A DNA stretch of 8,006 nucleotides from NCBI GenBank assembly GCA_014237955.1, contig JABABY010000087.1:1-8006 (forward strand), in the 5' to 3' direction. Shown in pieces: positions 1 through 6,302 of this stretch. The notes below the pieces were generated by a model. The model was not told where the DNA came from. It did not search any database and worked only from the letters and a program-made list of their open reading frames with translations. The position numbers were made by a program, and so were the translations under genes. Within the stretch, counting starts at the first letter, position 1, and every line of letters begins with the position of its first letter. The stretch comes from Planctomycetota bacterium. GTDB taxonomy: Bacteria > Planctomycetota > Planctomycetia > Pirellulales > UBA7805.

Positions 1-1
1 T

Positions 2-40
2 ACCAGTTACCTGACCCGTCGCGCTGCCCATGCGTTTTAA
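2..40 (+). CDS. 3' tail of an upstream gene (partial, possibly DUF58 family)
   Basis: In the second forward frame the window opens inside a reading frame that gives 12 residues, TSYLTRRAAHAF, before a TAA at 38-40. The end lies 64 bases before the next start codon, a normal gap for this tightly packed strand. Genes of the type found next (BatA-like VWA membrane proteins) usually follow a MoxR ATPase and a DUF58 protein, and a basic C-terminal end of this kind would suit a DUF58 protein. That identity comes from context only. Twelve residues cannot identify a family, and the frame could be open by chance. Frame 1 is also open across the edge but continues into the next gene and ends around base 180. 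Confidence 0.4.
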   Translation, partial: TSYLTRRAAHAF

Positions 41-104
41 TTTTTCAGCGACCCTTTTCACGCCATCGGCTCGATCCTTTTGATCGGGCGGTGGAAAATC
101 GCTT

Positions 105-2381
105 ATGTCCGCCTGGCTCACAAGTCTATTTGCCAATCCCTGGATGCTTTTATGGTTGCCGACCATTGCAGCACCCCTGGTGATCCACTTGTGGTATCGT
201 CGCAAGTACCGTGAAGTTCAGTGGGCGGCGATGGAATACCTGCTAGCTGCGATTATTAAAAGTTCGCGCAGAATGCGGATCGAGCAACTGCTCTTGTTGT
301 TGGTTCGTACGCTCTTGCTTTTGCTGGTCGTCTTGGCACTCGCCGAGCCTCTCCTGCGCAGTGCTACCCCAATGCTCATCGGGGAGGAGCCCACGCATCA
401 CATCATCGTGATCGATGGATCGTATTCGATGGGATACCCATTGTCGGGGAAGGCAGCATTTGATGTCGCAAAGGAACGCGCCAAGCAAATCGTCCAACAA
501 GGAAAACCGGGCGACGGCTATTCTTTGATTTTGATGGTCGATGAGGCACAACAGGTTGTTGGCCAGGCAACGGTCAATCAGGAGGACTTCCTTCAGGAAA
601 TGGAGAGGCTCACGATTCGCGAAGAAGGCGCCAATGTCGATGCTGCATTAAGGGCCGTCGAGGAGGTGATTACGAAATCACCGTCCAAGAGTGGTCGTTG
701 GAAACGCCATGAGATTTCAATATTTAGTGATCTGGCAAAGAACACCTGGTCCCGCAAAGGAAAGAGTGATGCCGTGCTCCGGGAGCGCGACGGGCGATTG
801 GAAAGATTGGGACAGAACGGAATTGTCGAAGTGGTTCCCATCGGTAGCAGCGAAAAAGAAAATTTGGCGGTAACCGCCGTTGAGCTGGCCGACTCATTGG
901 CCACCACAGCCGGACCTGTCACGATTACGGCTGTGCTCCACAATTTTTCCAACAACCGAATCGTCCAGCAACCGGTTGCATTGTGGGTAGACAACCGTCG
1001 CGTCGATCAACAACTCATTGACATTCCATCTGGCGAGGATGTATCGGTCTCTTTCCAGTATCGTTTTCATTTGCCGGGCAACCATGTGATCGACATACAT
1101 GCCGATGGTGACTCACTCGCAATCGATAACCGTCGCCTTTTAGTCGTGCCGGTTAAGGAGCACATCAATGCGCTGCTTGTCAGTGGAAAGCGAGGAGCGA
1201 CCCTTCCACTGCAGGCAGCTTTGGACGGAGGTGACTTAAGCCATGGGGTTTCTTCCGAGATACGTCCCGAAGTTGTTTCGGAGAGCAAACTGCTAGAACG
1301 CGACCTGGAAAACTACGACTGTATTTTTCTCTGTAATGTTGGCCAGTTGACGCAGCAAGAGGCGCAGCGGTTGAGTGAATACCTCGCTACGGGTGGTGGT
1401 CTGGTCACGATCTTGGGCGATCAGGCGATCCTCGAGCAATACAATCGTCATTTGCTTGAGCCGAAAGAGGGGCAGTCGGGAGAGGGAGTTGGGAAAGACG
1501 TCCTTCCGGCACGCCTCGAGGAGATGGTGTATGACGGCCAATACCATTTCATCGACCCACGCGGTTACAAGCATCCGATGCTTTCAAAGTGGAAGGGCAA
1601 TCCCCGCACCGGTCTGTTGACGGTTCCTGTGATCAAACACATCCGCTTAAAAGTGCCCGAGACGTCGGAGGCAGAAGTTGTTCTCTGGCTCGATACGGGA
1701 GACCCACTTCTCGTTCTGAAAGAGGTTGGCCGCGGGCGCAGTCTGCTCCTGGCAACCGATCCGAGCGACTCAAGTCATAGCAACAGTGACGATTCGCGCC
1801 CCTGGTCACTGATCGCGTCCTGGCTCAATGCCCAGCCCTTTTTAGAAGGGCTTTGGAAAGGGGTGATTGGGGGGCAGATCAATCAGCGGAATGTACTTGT
1901 CGGCGAAGCCCTCACTGCCCGTTTACCGCCATCTGTCGCTTTGGACACGATTGAGGTGAGCCCGCCAGACGGGCAGGCCCGTAGCCAGCCCGTACATCCA
2001 AATAGTCAGTACACCACATGGACTTTCTTTGAAACTCCTGAGAGTGGTGTCTATCGAGTCTCATTCGACGAGGGGCGAGATAGTTCACAAACAAATAATC
2101 TTGCAGCGACCGACAGCGGGACTCAATCGACCGGTAGGAAAGATGGGACAATGCTCTTTGCCGTGAATGTCGATACTCGCGAGAGTGACTTGAAGGCGTT
2201 AAATCCCGCGGACTTGCCGGAGGGATGGAATTTTTCCGCAGACCGGCAAGCTACCGGCTCTCTCCAGTCGCCGACCTCGGCTGCCGCCTTTCCTTTTCAT
2301 GCATTGCTTTTGTGGGCGGTACTCGCATTGTTGTTTACCGAAACTTTTCTCGCCTGGTGGATTGGGAACCGTTTCGCATGA
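105..2381 (+). CDS. BatA-like membrane protein with VWA and amidotransferase-like domains
   Basis: This is a 758-aa integral membrane protein of unknown substrate. The N-terminus matches the BatA anchor domain: a hydrophobic segment at about residues 10-28, an HLWYRRKYREVQWAAMEYL stretch, a basic patch (SSRRMRIEQ) and a second membrane segment at about 61-80. A VWA domain follows at about 97-245, with MIDAS motif D104-x-S106-x-S108 and a second-loop Asp at 209 (FSDL). The usual MIDAS Thr position appears to be Ala176 (GANVDAAL). Residues about 255-345 look like an immunoglobulin-type domain. Residues about 353-555 resemble a class I amidotransferase fold, with a GGGLVTILGD turn and no nucleophilic Cys there. 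The C-terminal part has a conserved-looking AVNVDTRESDL stretch at 686-696 and a final membrane helix at about 730-748. The ATG at 105 fits the anchor start, with a weak GTGGA upstream. The stop overlaps the next start as ATGA. BatA/MoxR-type systems are linked to envelope assembly or stress tolerance, but its exact role is unknown. Confidence 0.88.
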   Translation: MSAWLTSLFANPWMLLWLPTIAAPLVIHLWYRRKYREVQWAAMEYLLAAIIKSSRRMRIEQLLLLLVRTLLLLLVVLALAEPLLRSATPMLIGEEPTHHIIVIDGSYSMGYPLSGKAAFDVAKERAKQIVQQGKPGDGYSLILMVDEAQQVVGQATVNQEDFLQEMERLTIREEGANVDAALRAVEEVITKSPSKSGRWKRHEISIFSDLAKNTWSRKGKSDAVLRERDGRLERLGQNGIVEVVPIGSSEKENLAVTAVELADSLATTAGPVTITAVLHNFSNNRIVQQPVALWVDNRRVDQQLIDIPSGEDVSVSFQYRFHLPGNHVIDIHADGDSLAIDNRRLLVVPVKEHINALLVSGKRGATLPLQAALDGGDLSHGVSSEIRPEVVSESKLLERDLENYDCIFLCNVGQLTQQEAQRLSEYLATGGGLVTILGDQAILEQYNRHLLEPKEGQSGEGVGKDVLPARLEEMVYDGQYHFIDPRGYKHPMLSKWKGNPRTGLLTVPVIKHIRLKVPETSEAEVVLWLDTGDPLLVLKEVGRGRSLLLATDPSDSSHSNSDDSRPWSLIASWLNAQPFLEGLWKGVIGGQINQRNVLVGEALTARLPPSVALDTIEVSPPDGQARSQPVHPNSQYTTWTFFETPESGVYRVSFDEGRDSSQTNNLAATDSGTQSTGRKDGTMLFAVNVDTRESDLKALNPADLPEGWNFSADRQATGSLQSPTSAAAFPFHALLLWAVLALLFTETFLAWWIGNRFA

Positions 2382-4759
2382 ATCATTGGCTTACAACATG
2401 GCTGCTCTGGCTGCTGGGGGTCGATCTGCCCGCTTCCGGAGAGGGGCTGCAGTGGGAGTTGGAAGGGAGTTGGGTTTGGAATCGTCACACAGCGATGCTG
2501 TTGGGCATTTTTGCCATCCTTAGCGTTTGCTACGTCGTGTATTTCTATTTGCGTGAGCGATGTGAAGCGGGTCGGGGTGTTCGGTTGCTGCTCTCGCTGG
2601 TCCGGCTGTCACTGATCGCTTTGGTTCTGCTCGTACTGGTGTTCCAACTCCACATCAACTTCACTCGGATGAGTTTGCCACAACTGGCAGTGGTCGTTGA
2701 TCGATCTGCAAGCATGGAGACCGTGGACGATTATGGAAAAAATGAAGTCACGGAGGAACTTGAGAATCTTGTCAAAAACTCAGACTTTGCTCCGGTGAGT
2801 CGCTGGAACATTGTACGGTCCGTGCTTTTAGAAGGGGGTGCTGCGTCGCTCAAGGAGTTGGCGGACCGTTACTCACTCCGTTTCTATACGATAGCGAGCC
2901 GTGCACAGCAAGAATCGCAAGATGTGGCGATGCTCGCTGACGAGTTGCGCAAGATGGAAGCCGATGGTGCATCGAGTCGGTTGGGAGCGAGCCTGCAGAG
3001 TGTTCTCGAGGATCTTCGGGCCCAACGGCCGGCTGCCGTACTGGTCTTCACCGATGGGATTACGACCGAGGGAATCGGTCTGGTCGATGCTGCCAACTAT
3101 GCCCGCTCGCAGGCGGTTCCGTTGTATCTGGTTGGCATTGGCAGTGCTGAAAAAGTAAGCAAGTTGGAACTTTCGGATCTGGTTGTCGATGAAATTGTTT
3201 TTGTAAACGATTACGTTGATTTTGATTTTAAAATGACCCCCTATTCTCTAGAGGGCAAAGAGGTGGATTTGGTCTTGAAAGATAAGGCCACGGGTGAAGA
3301 ACTCGCCCGTCGCCGCGTGATTGCTGGAAAAGACGGAATTGCGAGGCGGGAGAAACTCTCGCATCGCCCCACCCGCCTTGGCACGATGGAATATGTGATC
3401 GAAGTGGCGAATCTTGAAGATACATTGAAAGGGGAGCGGCCGCAGTTGTCTCGCGAGATCGAAGTCCGTGATGATCCGATCAAGGTTTTGTTGGTCGGTG
3501 CGGTGCCCAGTTTTGAATACCAGTATCTCAAAAATCTGCTGGAACGGGATCATACTCTCGACTTGAATGTTGTTTTGCAGGAAGCCGATATTGAATATCC
3601 ACAGCAGGACCAGTACGCGTTACCCTTATTTCCTGTAAGCCGACAGCAACTCTTTGCATACGATGTGTTGATTCTTGGTGATGTGAATCTTGACCTGCTC
3701 AGCCATCGTGACATGGAAAATATTGTGGCGTTCGTCAAGGAAAAGGGTGGGGGGCTGCTTCTGAGTGCAGGGAGTCGCTTTCGTGCCGAGGCGTATCAGG
3801 CAACGCCGCTTGCGGAACTTTTGCCGGTCGAATTTCAGGAGTTCTCGGAGGGGCGCGACAACGACTTGCGTGAAGGCTTCCGTATCGAGCCAACGCCACT
3901 GGGCATGACGAGCCCTCATATGCAACTTGGTGATACTCGCGCGGAAACCGAGGCGATTTGGAAAGCACTTCCAGAAGTCTACTGGATGGCCTCCGGTGGC
4001 AATCTTAAACCGGGTGCGCGGGTGTTGGCGGAACGTTCTGAGTCGGACGATGGGGGAGAGCCAATTCCCCTTTTCATTGTGTATTACGTGCCCCCTGGCA
4101 AAGTGCTCTGGCAAGGGACGGATGAAACCTACCGCTGGCGATTTCGTCTGGGCGATGCGGTGTATGCCCGTTATTGGGTGCAGGCCATTCGCTACCTGAG
4201 TCGCACAAAACTACTGGGTGAAAAAGGAGTAGAGCTTTCCGCCGATAAAATTGAATACCAGCGCGGTGAACCGGTCCAGTTGCGAGTTCGTTTCTTCGAT
4301 GAGAGGCTCATCCCGACGGCTGACGATGGGGTGGCTGTGGTTGTTGAAGGCGGTGGCAAGCGACAGCGAGTGCCATTGAAGCGGAGTTTGGCCAGTCGGG
4401 CAATTTTTGAGTCGACCCGCACAAACTTTGCCACCGGAAACTATGAAGTCACACTCGCAAAACCAGGGCTTGAGAAGACTCCTGCATCGATCAAGTTTGA
4501 AATGGTTGCACCACCTGGTGAGTCTTCTCGAAGCGAGATGGATGAAAAGCAGATTCGTTTGGCAGCCAAGAGATCCCGCGGTCGTTCCTACGATGTCGTA
4601 GACATGGGTGAGGTTTTTGCACAACTGCCACCAGGAAAGCCAGTCAAGGTTGCTTCTTTGCCGCCGATTCCGCTCTGGAACAATTGGCGGTTTTTACTCC
4701 TGTTCGTTTTCTTGTTGATCATTGAGTGGCTCCTGCGCAAACGACTCGGAATGCTCTGA
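2378..4759 (+). CDS. Membrane-anchored VWA protein with amidotransferase-like domain, second of pair
   Basis: This 793-aa protein starts at the ATG at 2378, which overlaps the previous stop as ATGA. A weak GGGAA lies 9 bases upstream. The frame is open 51 codons further upstream, but that stretch runs antiphase through the previous gene and is not protein-like. A short hydrophobic segment lies at about 4-15, and likely membrane helices at about 38-58 and 70-91. The VWA domain covers about 101-260, with VVVDRSASM giving D108-x-S110-x-S112, a Ser200 or Ser199 in SSRLGASL at the usual Thr site, and TDG with D226. Residues about 262-365 are probably a beta-sandwich. From 366 (PIKVLLVGAVPSFEYQYL) to about 600 there is an amidotransferase-like fold with a GGGLLLSAGSRFR turn at 457-469. 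A final helix at about 768-786 precedes a basic tail. The only cysteines are C51 and C62, so the amidotransferase-like domain cannot be a Cys-dependent enzyme. The large central part is probably outside the cytoplasm. It is likely a partner of the preceding protein. Confidence 0.87.
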   Translation: MNHWLTTWLLWLLGVDLPASGEGLQWELEGSWVWNRHTAMLLGIFAILSVCYVVYFYLRERCEAGRGVRLLLSLVRLSLIALVLLVLVFQLHINFTRMSLPQLAVVVDRSASMETVDDYGKNEVTEELENLVKNSDFAPVSRWNIVRSVLLEGGAASLKELADRYSLRFYTIASRAQQESQDVAMLADELRKMEADGASSRLGASLQSVLEDLRAQRPAAVLVFTDGITTEGIGLVDAANYARSQAVPLYLVGIGSAEKVSKLELSDLVVDEIVFVNDYVDFDFKMTPYSLEGKEVDLVLKDKATGEELARRRVIAGKDGIARREKLSHRPTRLGTMEYVIEVANLEDTLKGERPQLSREIEVRDDPIKVLLVGAVPSFEYQYLKNLLERDHTLDLNVVLQEADIEYPQQDQYALPLFPVSRQQLFAYDVLILGDVNLDLLSHRDMENIVAFVKEKGGGLLLSAGSRFRAEAYQATPLAELLPVEFQEFSEGRDNDLREGFRIEPTPLGMTSPHMQLGDTRAETEAIWKALPEVYWMASGGNLKPGARVLAERSESDDGGEPIPLFIVYYVPPGKVLWQGTDETYRWRFRLGDAVYARYWVQAIRYLSRTKLLGEKGVELSADKIEYQRGEPVQLRVRFFDERLIPTADDGVAVVVEGGGKRQRVPLKRSLASRAIFESTRTNFATGNYEVTLAKPGLEKTPASIKFEMVAPPGESSRSEMDEKQIRLAAKRSRGRSYDVVDMGEVFAQLPPGKPVKVASLPPIPLWNNWRFLLLFVFLLIIEWLLRKRLGML

Positions 4760-4800
4760 TTGCTCGAGTGGTCTCTCGATGTGGTCACCGCTGGTCTGCC

Positions 4801-4825
4801 GTTCTGATCATTCTTCTGTTCTGAT
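4801..4825 (+). repeat. Direct repeat GTTCTGAT spanning the ruvB promoter
   Basis: GTTCTGAT occurs exactly at 4801-4808 and again at 4818-4825, a 17-base period. The copies fall on the proposed -35 and the start of the -10 element of ruvB. Such spacing could be an operator for a dimeric regulator binding one DNA face, or chance. It does not match the alphaproteobacterial LexA box (GTTC-N7-GTTC), because here the two GTTC blocks are separated by 13 bases. Confidence 0.45.
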
Positions 4826-4830
4826 ATACT
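4802..4830 (+). promoter_or_regulatory. Probable ruvB promoter with extended -10
   Basis: The gap between the second VWA gene and ruvB contains TGATATACT at 4822-4830: a TATACT -10 hexamer preceded by TG one base upstream, which is the extended -10 pattern of housekeeping sigma factors. The hexamer 17 bases upstream is TTCTGA (4802-4807), only 3 of 6 matches to the -35 consensus, which an extended -10 can tolerate. Transcription would start near 4837 and give a leader of about 40 bases. I saw no convincing terminator between the upstream gene and this site, so readthrough may add to ruvB expression. Planctomycete promoters are poorly defined, so this is a sequence-pattern call. Confidence 0.5.
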
Positions 4831-4877
4831 CCTGCTTGAGCATTACGCGAATTGCTACTTCCCCTACGGTGGTTTCC

Positions 4878-5954
4878 ATGGCCCGCGAGCCGATTTTGCA
4901 AGGCGATTTTCCGGCGGATGACGAGCGACAGCCGCATCCGGAAAATGAAATTCCTGCGGACGATGACCGCGACCTACGCCCGCAACATATGACCGACATG
5001 GTCGGGCAACGGGAGGTGTATGAGCGGATTGAAATTGCGGTAGACGCCTCCACAAAACGCGCCGAGCCGCTCGGCCACATTCTTTTTGACGGCCCGCCTG
5101 GACTCGGAAAGACTACATTTGCGACCTGTATTCCACGGGATCTTGGTGTCGATTTTCAGATTGCTAGTGGGGCCGCATTGGCAGCACCCAAGGATCTGAT
5201 CCCATACCTTACCAATGCCCAAGAAGGGTCGGTTCTGTTTATCGATGAGATTCACCGCCTTCCCAAGACAGTTGAGGAATTTCTCTATCCGGCGATGGAA
5301 GATTTTCGTGTCGATATCGTACTCGGCGAGGGGGTCAATGCTCGGACACTCTGCATGAACCTCAAACCGTTCACACTCATTGGAGCGACGACTCGAACGG
5401 GTTTGCTTTCGGCACCACTGAGAGATCGTTTTCAGATGCGGGAGCATTTGGATTTTTATACGGTGGAAGAACTCGCCGAGATTGTCCTGCGCAATGCTGT
5501 GAAACTGGATGTACGTATCGAAGACGAGGCGGCTTTTGAAATTGCCAGGCGAAGTCGCGGCACGCCCCGATTGGCAAATAATCGTTTGCGATGGGTGCGG
5601 GATTATGTCACCAGTAAAGCGGATGGTTGCATTTCGCTCGCTCTCGCTGGCGATGCCTTGGCGATGCAGGGCATCGATGTTGGCGGGCTCGACAATCAGG
5701 ACCGCAAATATCTGGAGACCATTTTACGCGTTTTTCAGGGAGGGCCGGTCGGTGCCGAGGCTGTAGCCCATACGATCAATGTGCCCGTCGATACGCTGAT
5801 TGATGAGGTAGAGCCCTTTTTGCTCCGCAGCGAGTTGGTGGTCCGCACCCCCCGGGGTCGCAAACTGACCGAAGCCGGTTTTGAACATTTGGGCGTGGTT
5901 CCCCCGGAGCCGGCTGCCGCGGATGATGAGGCCGAAAGACCGCTCTTTGACTGA
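4878..5954 (+). CDS. ruvB: Holliday junction branch-migration helicase RuvB
   Basis: RuvB is the hexameric AAA+ motor that pumps DNA through RuvA-bound Holliday junctions during recombination and repair. The start ATG at 4878 gives 358 aa and places the family region (LRPQHMTDMVGQ) at residues 33-44. The frame stays open 52 codons upstream into the previous gene, but that part is unlike RuvB. Visible motifs are Walker A GPPGLGKT (72-79), Walker B FIDEIH (D123, E124), a GEG..ARTL..NLKPFTLIGATTR stretch covering the RuvA-contacting hairpin and sensor 1 (150-173), the arginine-finger motif PLRDRF (180-185), sensor 2 RGTPR (227-231), and a C-terminal winged helix ending in EPFLLRSELVVRTPRGR. The acidic, proline-rich first 30 residues and the acidic tail (EPAAADDEAE) extend slightly beyond the E. 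coli protein. The core is somewhat divergent (FATCIPRDLG, RLANNRLRWVRD), a style I recall from planctomycete RuvB. No ruvA or ruvC is adjacent here. Confidence 0.97.
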   Translation: MAREPILQGDFPADDERQPHPENEIPADDDRDLRPQHMTDMVGQREVYERIEIAVDASTKRAEPLGHILFDGPPGLGKTTFATCIPRDLGVDFQIASGAALAAPKDLIPYLTNAQEGSVLFIDEIHRLPKTVEEFLYPAMEDFRVDIVLGEGVNARTLCMNLKPFTLIGATTRTGLLSAPLRDRFQMREHLDFYTVEELAEIVLRNAVKLDVRIEDEAAFEIARRSRGTPRLANNRLRWVRDYVTSKADGCISLALAGDALAMQGIDVGGLDNQDRKYLETILRVFQGGPVGAEAVAHTINVPVDTLIDEVEPFLLRSELVVRTPRGRKLTEAGFEHLGVVPPEPAAADDEAERPLFD

Positions 5955-5995
5955 CCAAAATCACTGTATTTCAAGGGTGGTGGGATCAAGGCCCA

Positions 5996-6025
5996 TTGCG
6001 TGATCGCGGCGGGATTTGTTACCAT
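5996..6025 (+). promoter_or_regulatory. Possible promoter for the rpmF-fabD-fabG cluster
   Basis: TTGCGT at 5996-6001 and TACCAT at 6020-6025, separated by 18 bases, resemble a weak -35/-10 pair. Transcription would start near 6032, just before the two leader hairpins. A better -35 match, TTGACT at 5947-5952 in the end of ruvB, has no good -10 at a normal distance. The gap of 161 bases is the largest in the window, so a promoter for rpmF is expected here, but the exact site is uncertain. Confidence 0.25.
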
Positions 6026-6036
6026 GTGCGTCGATC

Positions 6037-6056
6037 GCTGCTTCAAGGAGAGCAGC
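6037..6056 (+). other. Leader hairpin 1 upstream of rpmF
   Basis: GCTGCT (6037-6042) and AGCAGC (6051-6056) form a perfect 6-bp stem around an 8-base loop, TCAAGGAG. The loop holds AAGGAG, a full Shine-Dalgarno-like sequence, but no start codon follows at a usable distance. It precedes a second hairpin by five bases. A structured leader is possible, and a chance fold cannot be excluded from one sequence. Confidence 0.35.
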
Positions 6057-6061
6057 AACAA

Positions 6062-6087
6062 GGCCACCTGGCGGTCGGCCGTTTTTT
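6062..6087 (+). terminator. Hairpin plus T-tract between ruvB and rpmF (terminator or attenuator)
   Basis: GGCCACC (6062-6068), loop TGGC, then GGT-C-GGCC (6073-6080) form a 7-bp stem with one bulged C. One G and six T's (6082-6087) follow, the layout of an intrinsic terminator. It lies 108 bases after the ruvB stop and 15 bases before the rpmF ribosome-binding site. It could end ruvB transcripts. If the rpmF promoter is upstream, it would sit inside the rpmF leader and act as an attenuator. The bulge and moderate stem make it weaker than a textbook terminator. Confidence 0.45.
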
Positions 6088-6102
6088 GCATCAGATTCAA
6101 TA

Positions 6103-6107
6103 AAGGA
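6103..6107 (+). promoter_or_regulatory. Ribosome-binding site of rpmF
   Basis: AAGGA lies 8 bases before the ATG at 6116. It is the clearest Shine-Dalgarno match in the window apart from that of fabG, and it supports this short gene being translated in the L32 frame. Confidence 0.7.
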
Positions 6108-6115
6108 TATGTGCG

Positions 6116-6295
6116 ATGGCCGTGCCGAAGCGCAAACATTCCAACTCACGTACTGGCAAGCGTCGCAGTCACGATGCTCGGCAGCCTAGGCAACTCACGT
6201 ACTGTCCCAAATGCAGTGGCGCTTTGCCTTCGCATGTCGTCTGTCCGAATTGCGGTTGGTATATGGGCCGGACCGTGGTTGCTATCGAGGAATAA
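6116..6295 (+). CDS. rpmF: 50S ribosomal protein L32
   Basis: This 59-aa gene encodes a component of the large ribosomal subunit. The protein begins MAVPKRKHSNSRTGKRRSHD, the typical L32 start: MAVPK followed by a basic arm rich in Lys, Arg and His that contacts 23S rRNA. Two CxxC pairs follow, C30-x2-C33 (YCPKC) and C43-x2-C46 (VCPNCG), making the zinc ribbon of the zinc-binding L32 form. It ends GWYMGRTVVAIEE. Length and layout match the family. The ATG has a good ribosome-binding site 8 bases upstream. fabD starts 7 bases after the stop, giving the rpmF-fab gene order seen in many bacteria, though plsX and fabH, often found between them, are absent. The gene is short enough to be missed by length-filtered gene calling. 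Confidence 0.96.
   Translation: MAVPKRKHSNSRTGKRRSHDARQPRQLTYCPKCSGALPSHVVCPNCGWYMGRTVVAIEE
6287..6292 (+). promoter_or_regulatory. Ribosome-binding site of fabD inside the end of rpmF
   Basis: GAGGAA, which encodes the last two Glu residues of L32, lies 10 bases before the TTG at 6303. It supports the TTG as the fabD start and suggests that ribosomes finishing rpmF help start fabD. Confidence 0.5.
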
Positions 6296-6302
6296 CAGCA
6301 AC

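Noticed and set aside
72..86. Small hairpin CGATC-CTTTT-GATCG before the first VWA gene
   Set aside because: A 5-bp stem without a T-tract is weak and likely incidental, and the genes on both sides are probably cotranscribed.
1834..1852. Perfect 7-bp hairpin AGCCCTT-TTTAG-AAGGGCT
   Set aside because: It lies inside a well-supported coding region, has no T-tract after it, and a stem of this size is easily met by chance in several kilobases.
2225..2377. Upstream in-frame extension of the second VWA gene, 51 codons from an earlier ATG
   Set aside because: It overlaps the first gene by more than 150 bases, its residues are not protein-family-like, and the ATGA start at 2378 fits a normal coupled start followed by membrane segments.
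3626..4114. Long minus-strand open frame of 162 codons, plus other minus-strand frames
   Set aside because: They lie opposite strongly supported genes, show no recognisable motifs, and are the usual open antisense frames of moderately GC-rich coding DNA.
4722..4877. Upstream in-frame extension of ruvB, 52 codons
   Set aside because: The Cys/Ser-rich extension overlaps the previous gene and covers the promoter candidate. RuvB proteins normally begin near the chosen ATG.
6000..6302. N-terminal extension of fabD, including an ATG at 6024
   Set aside because: This stretch is the rpmF leader and rpmF itself in another frame. FabD proteins begin just before the GQGAQ motif.
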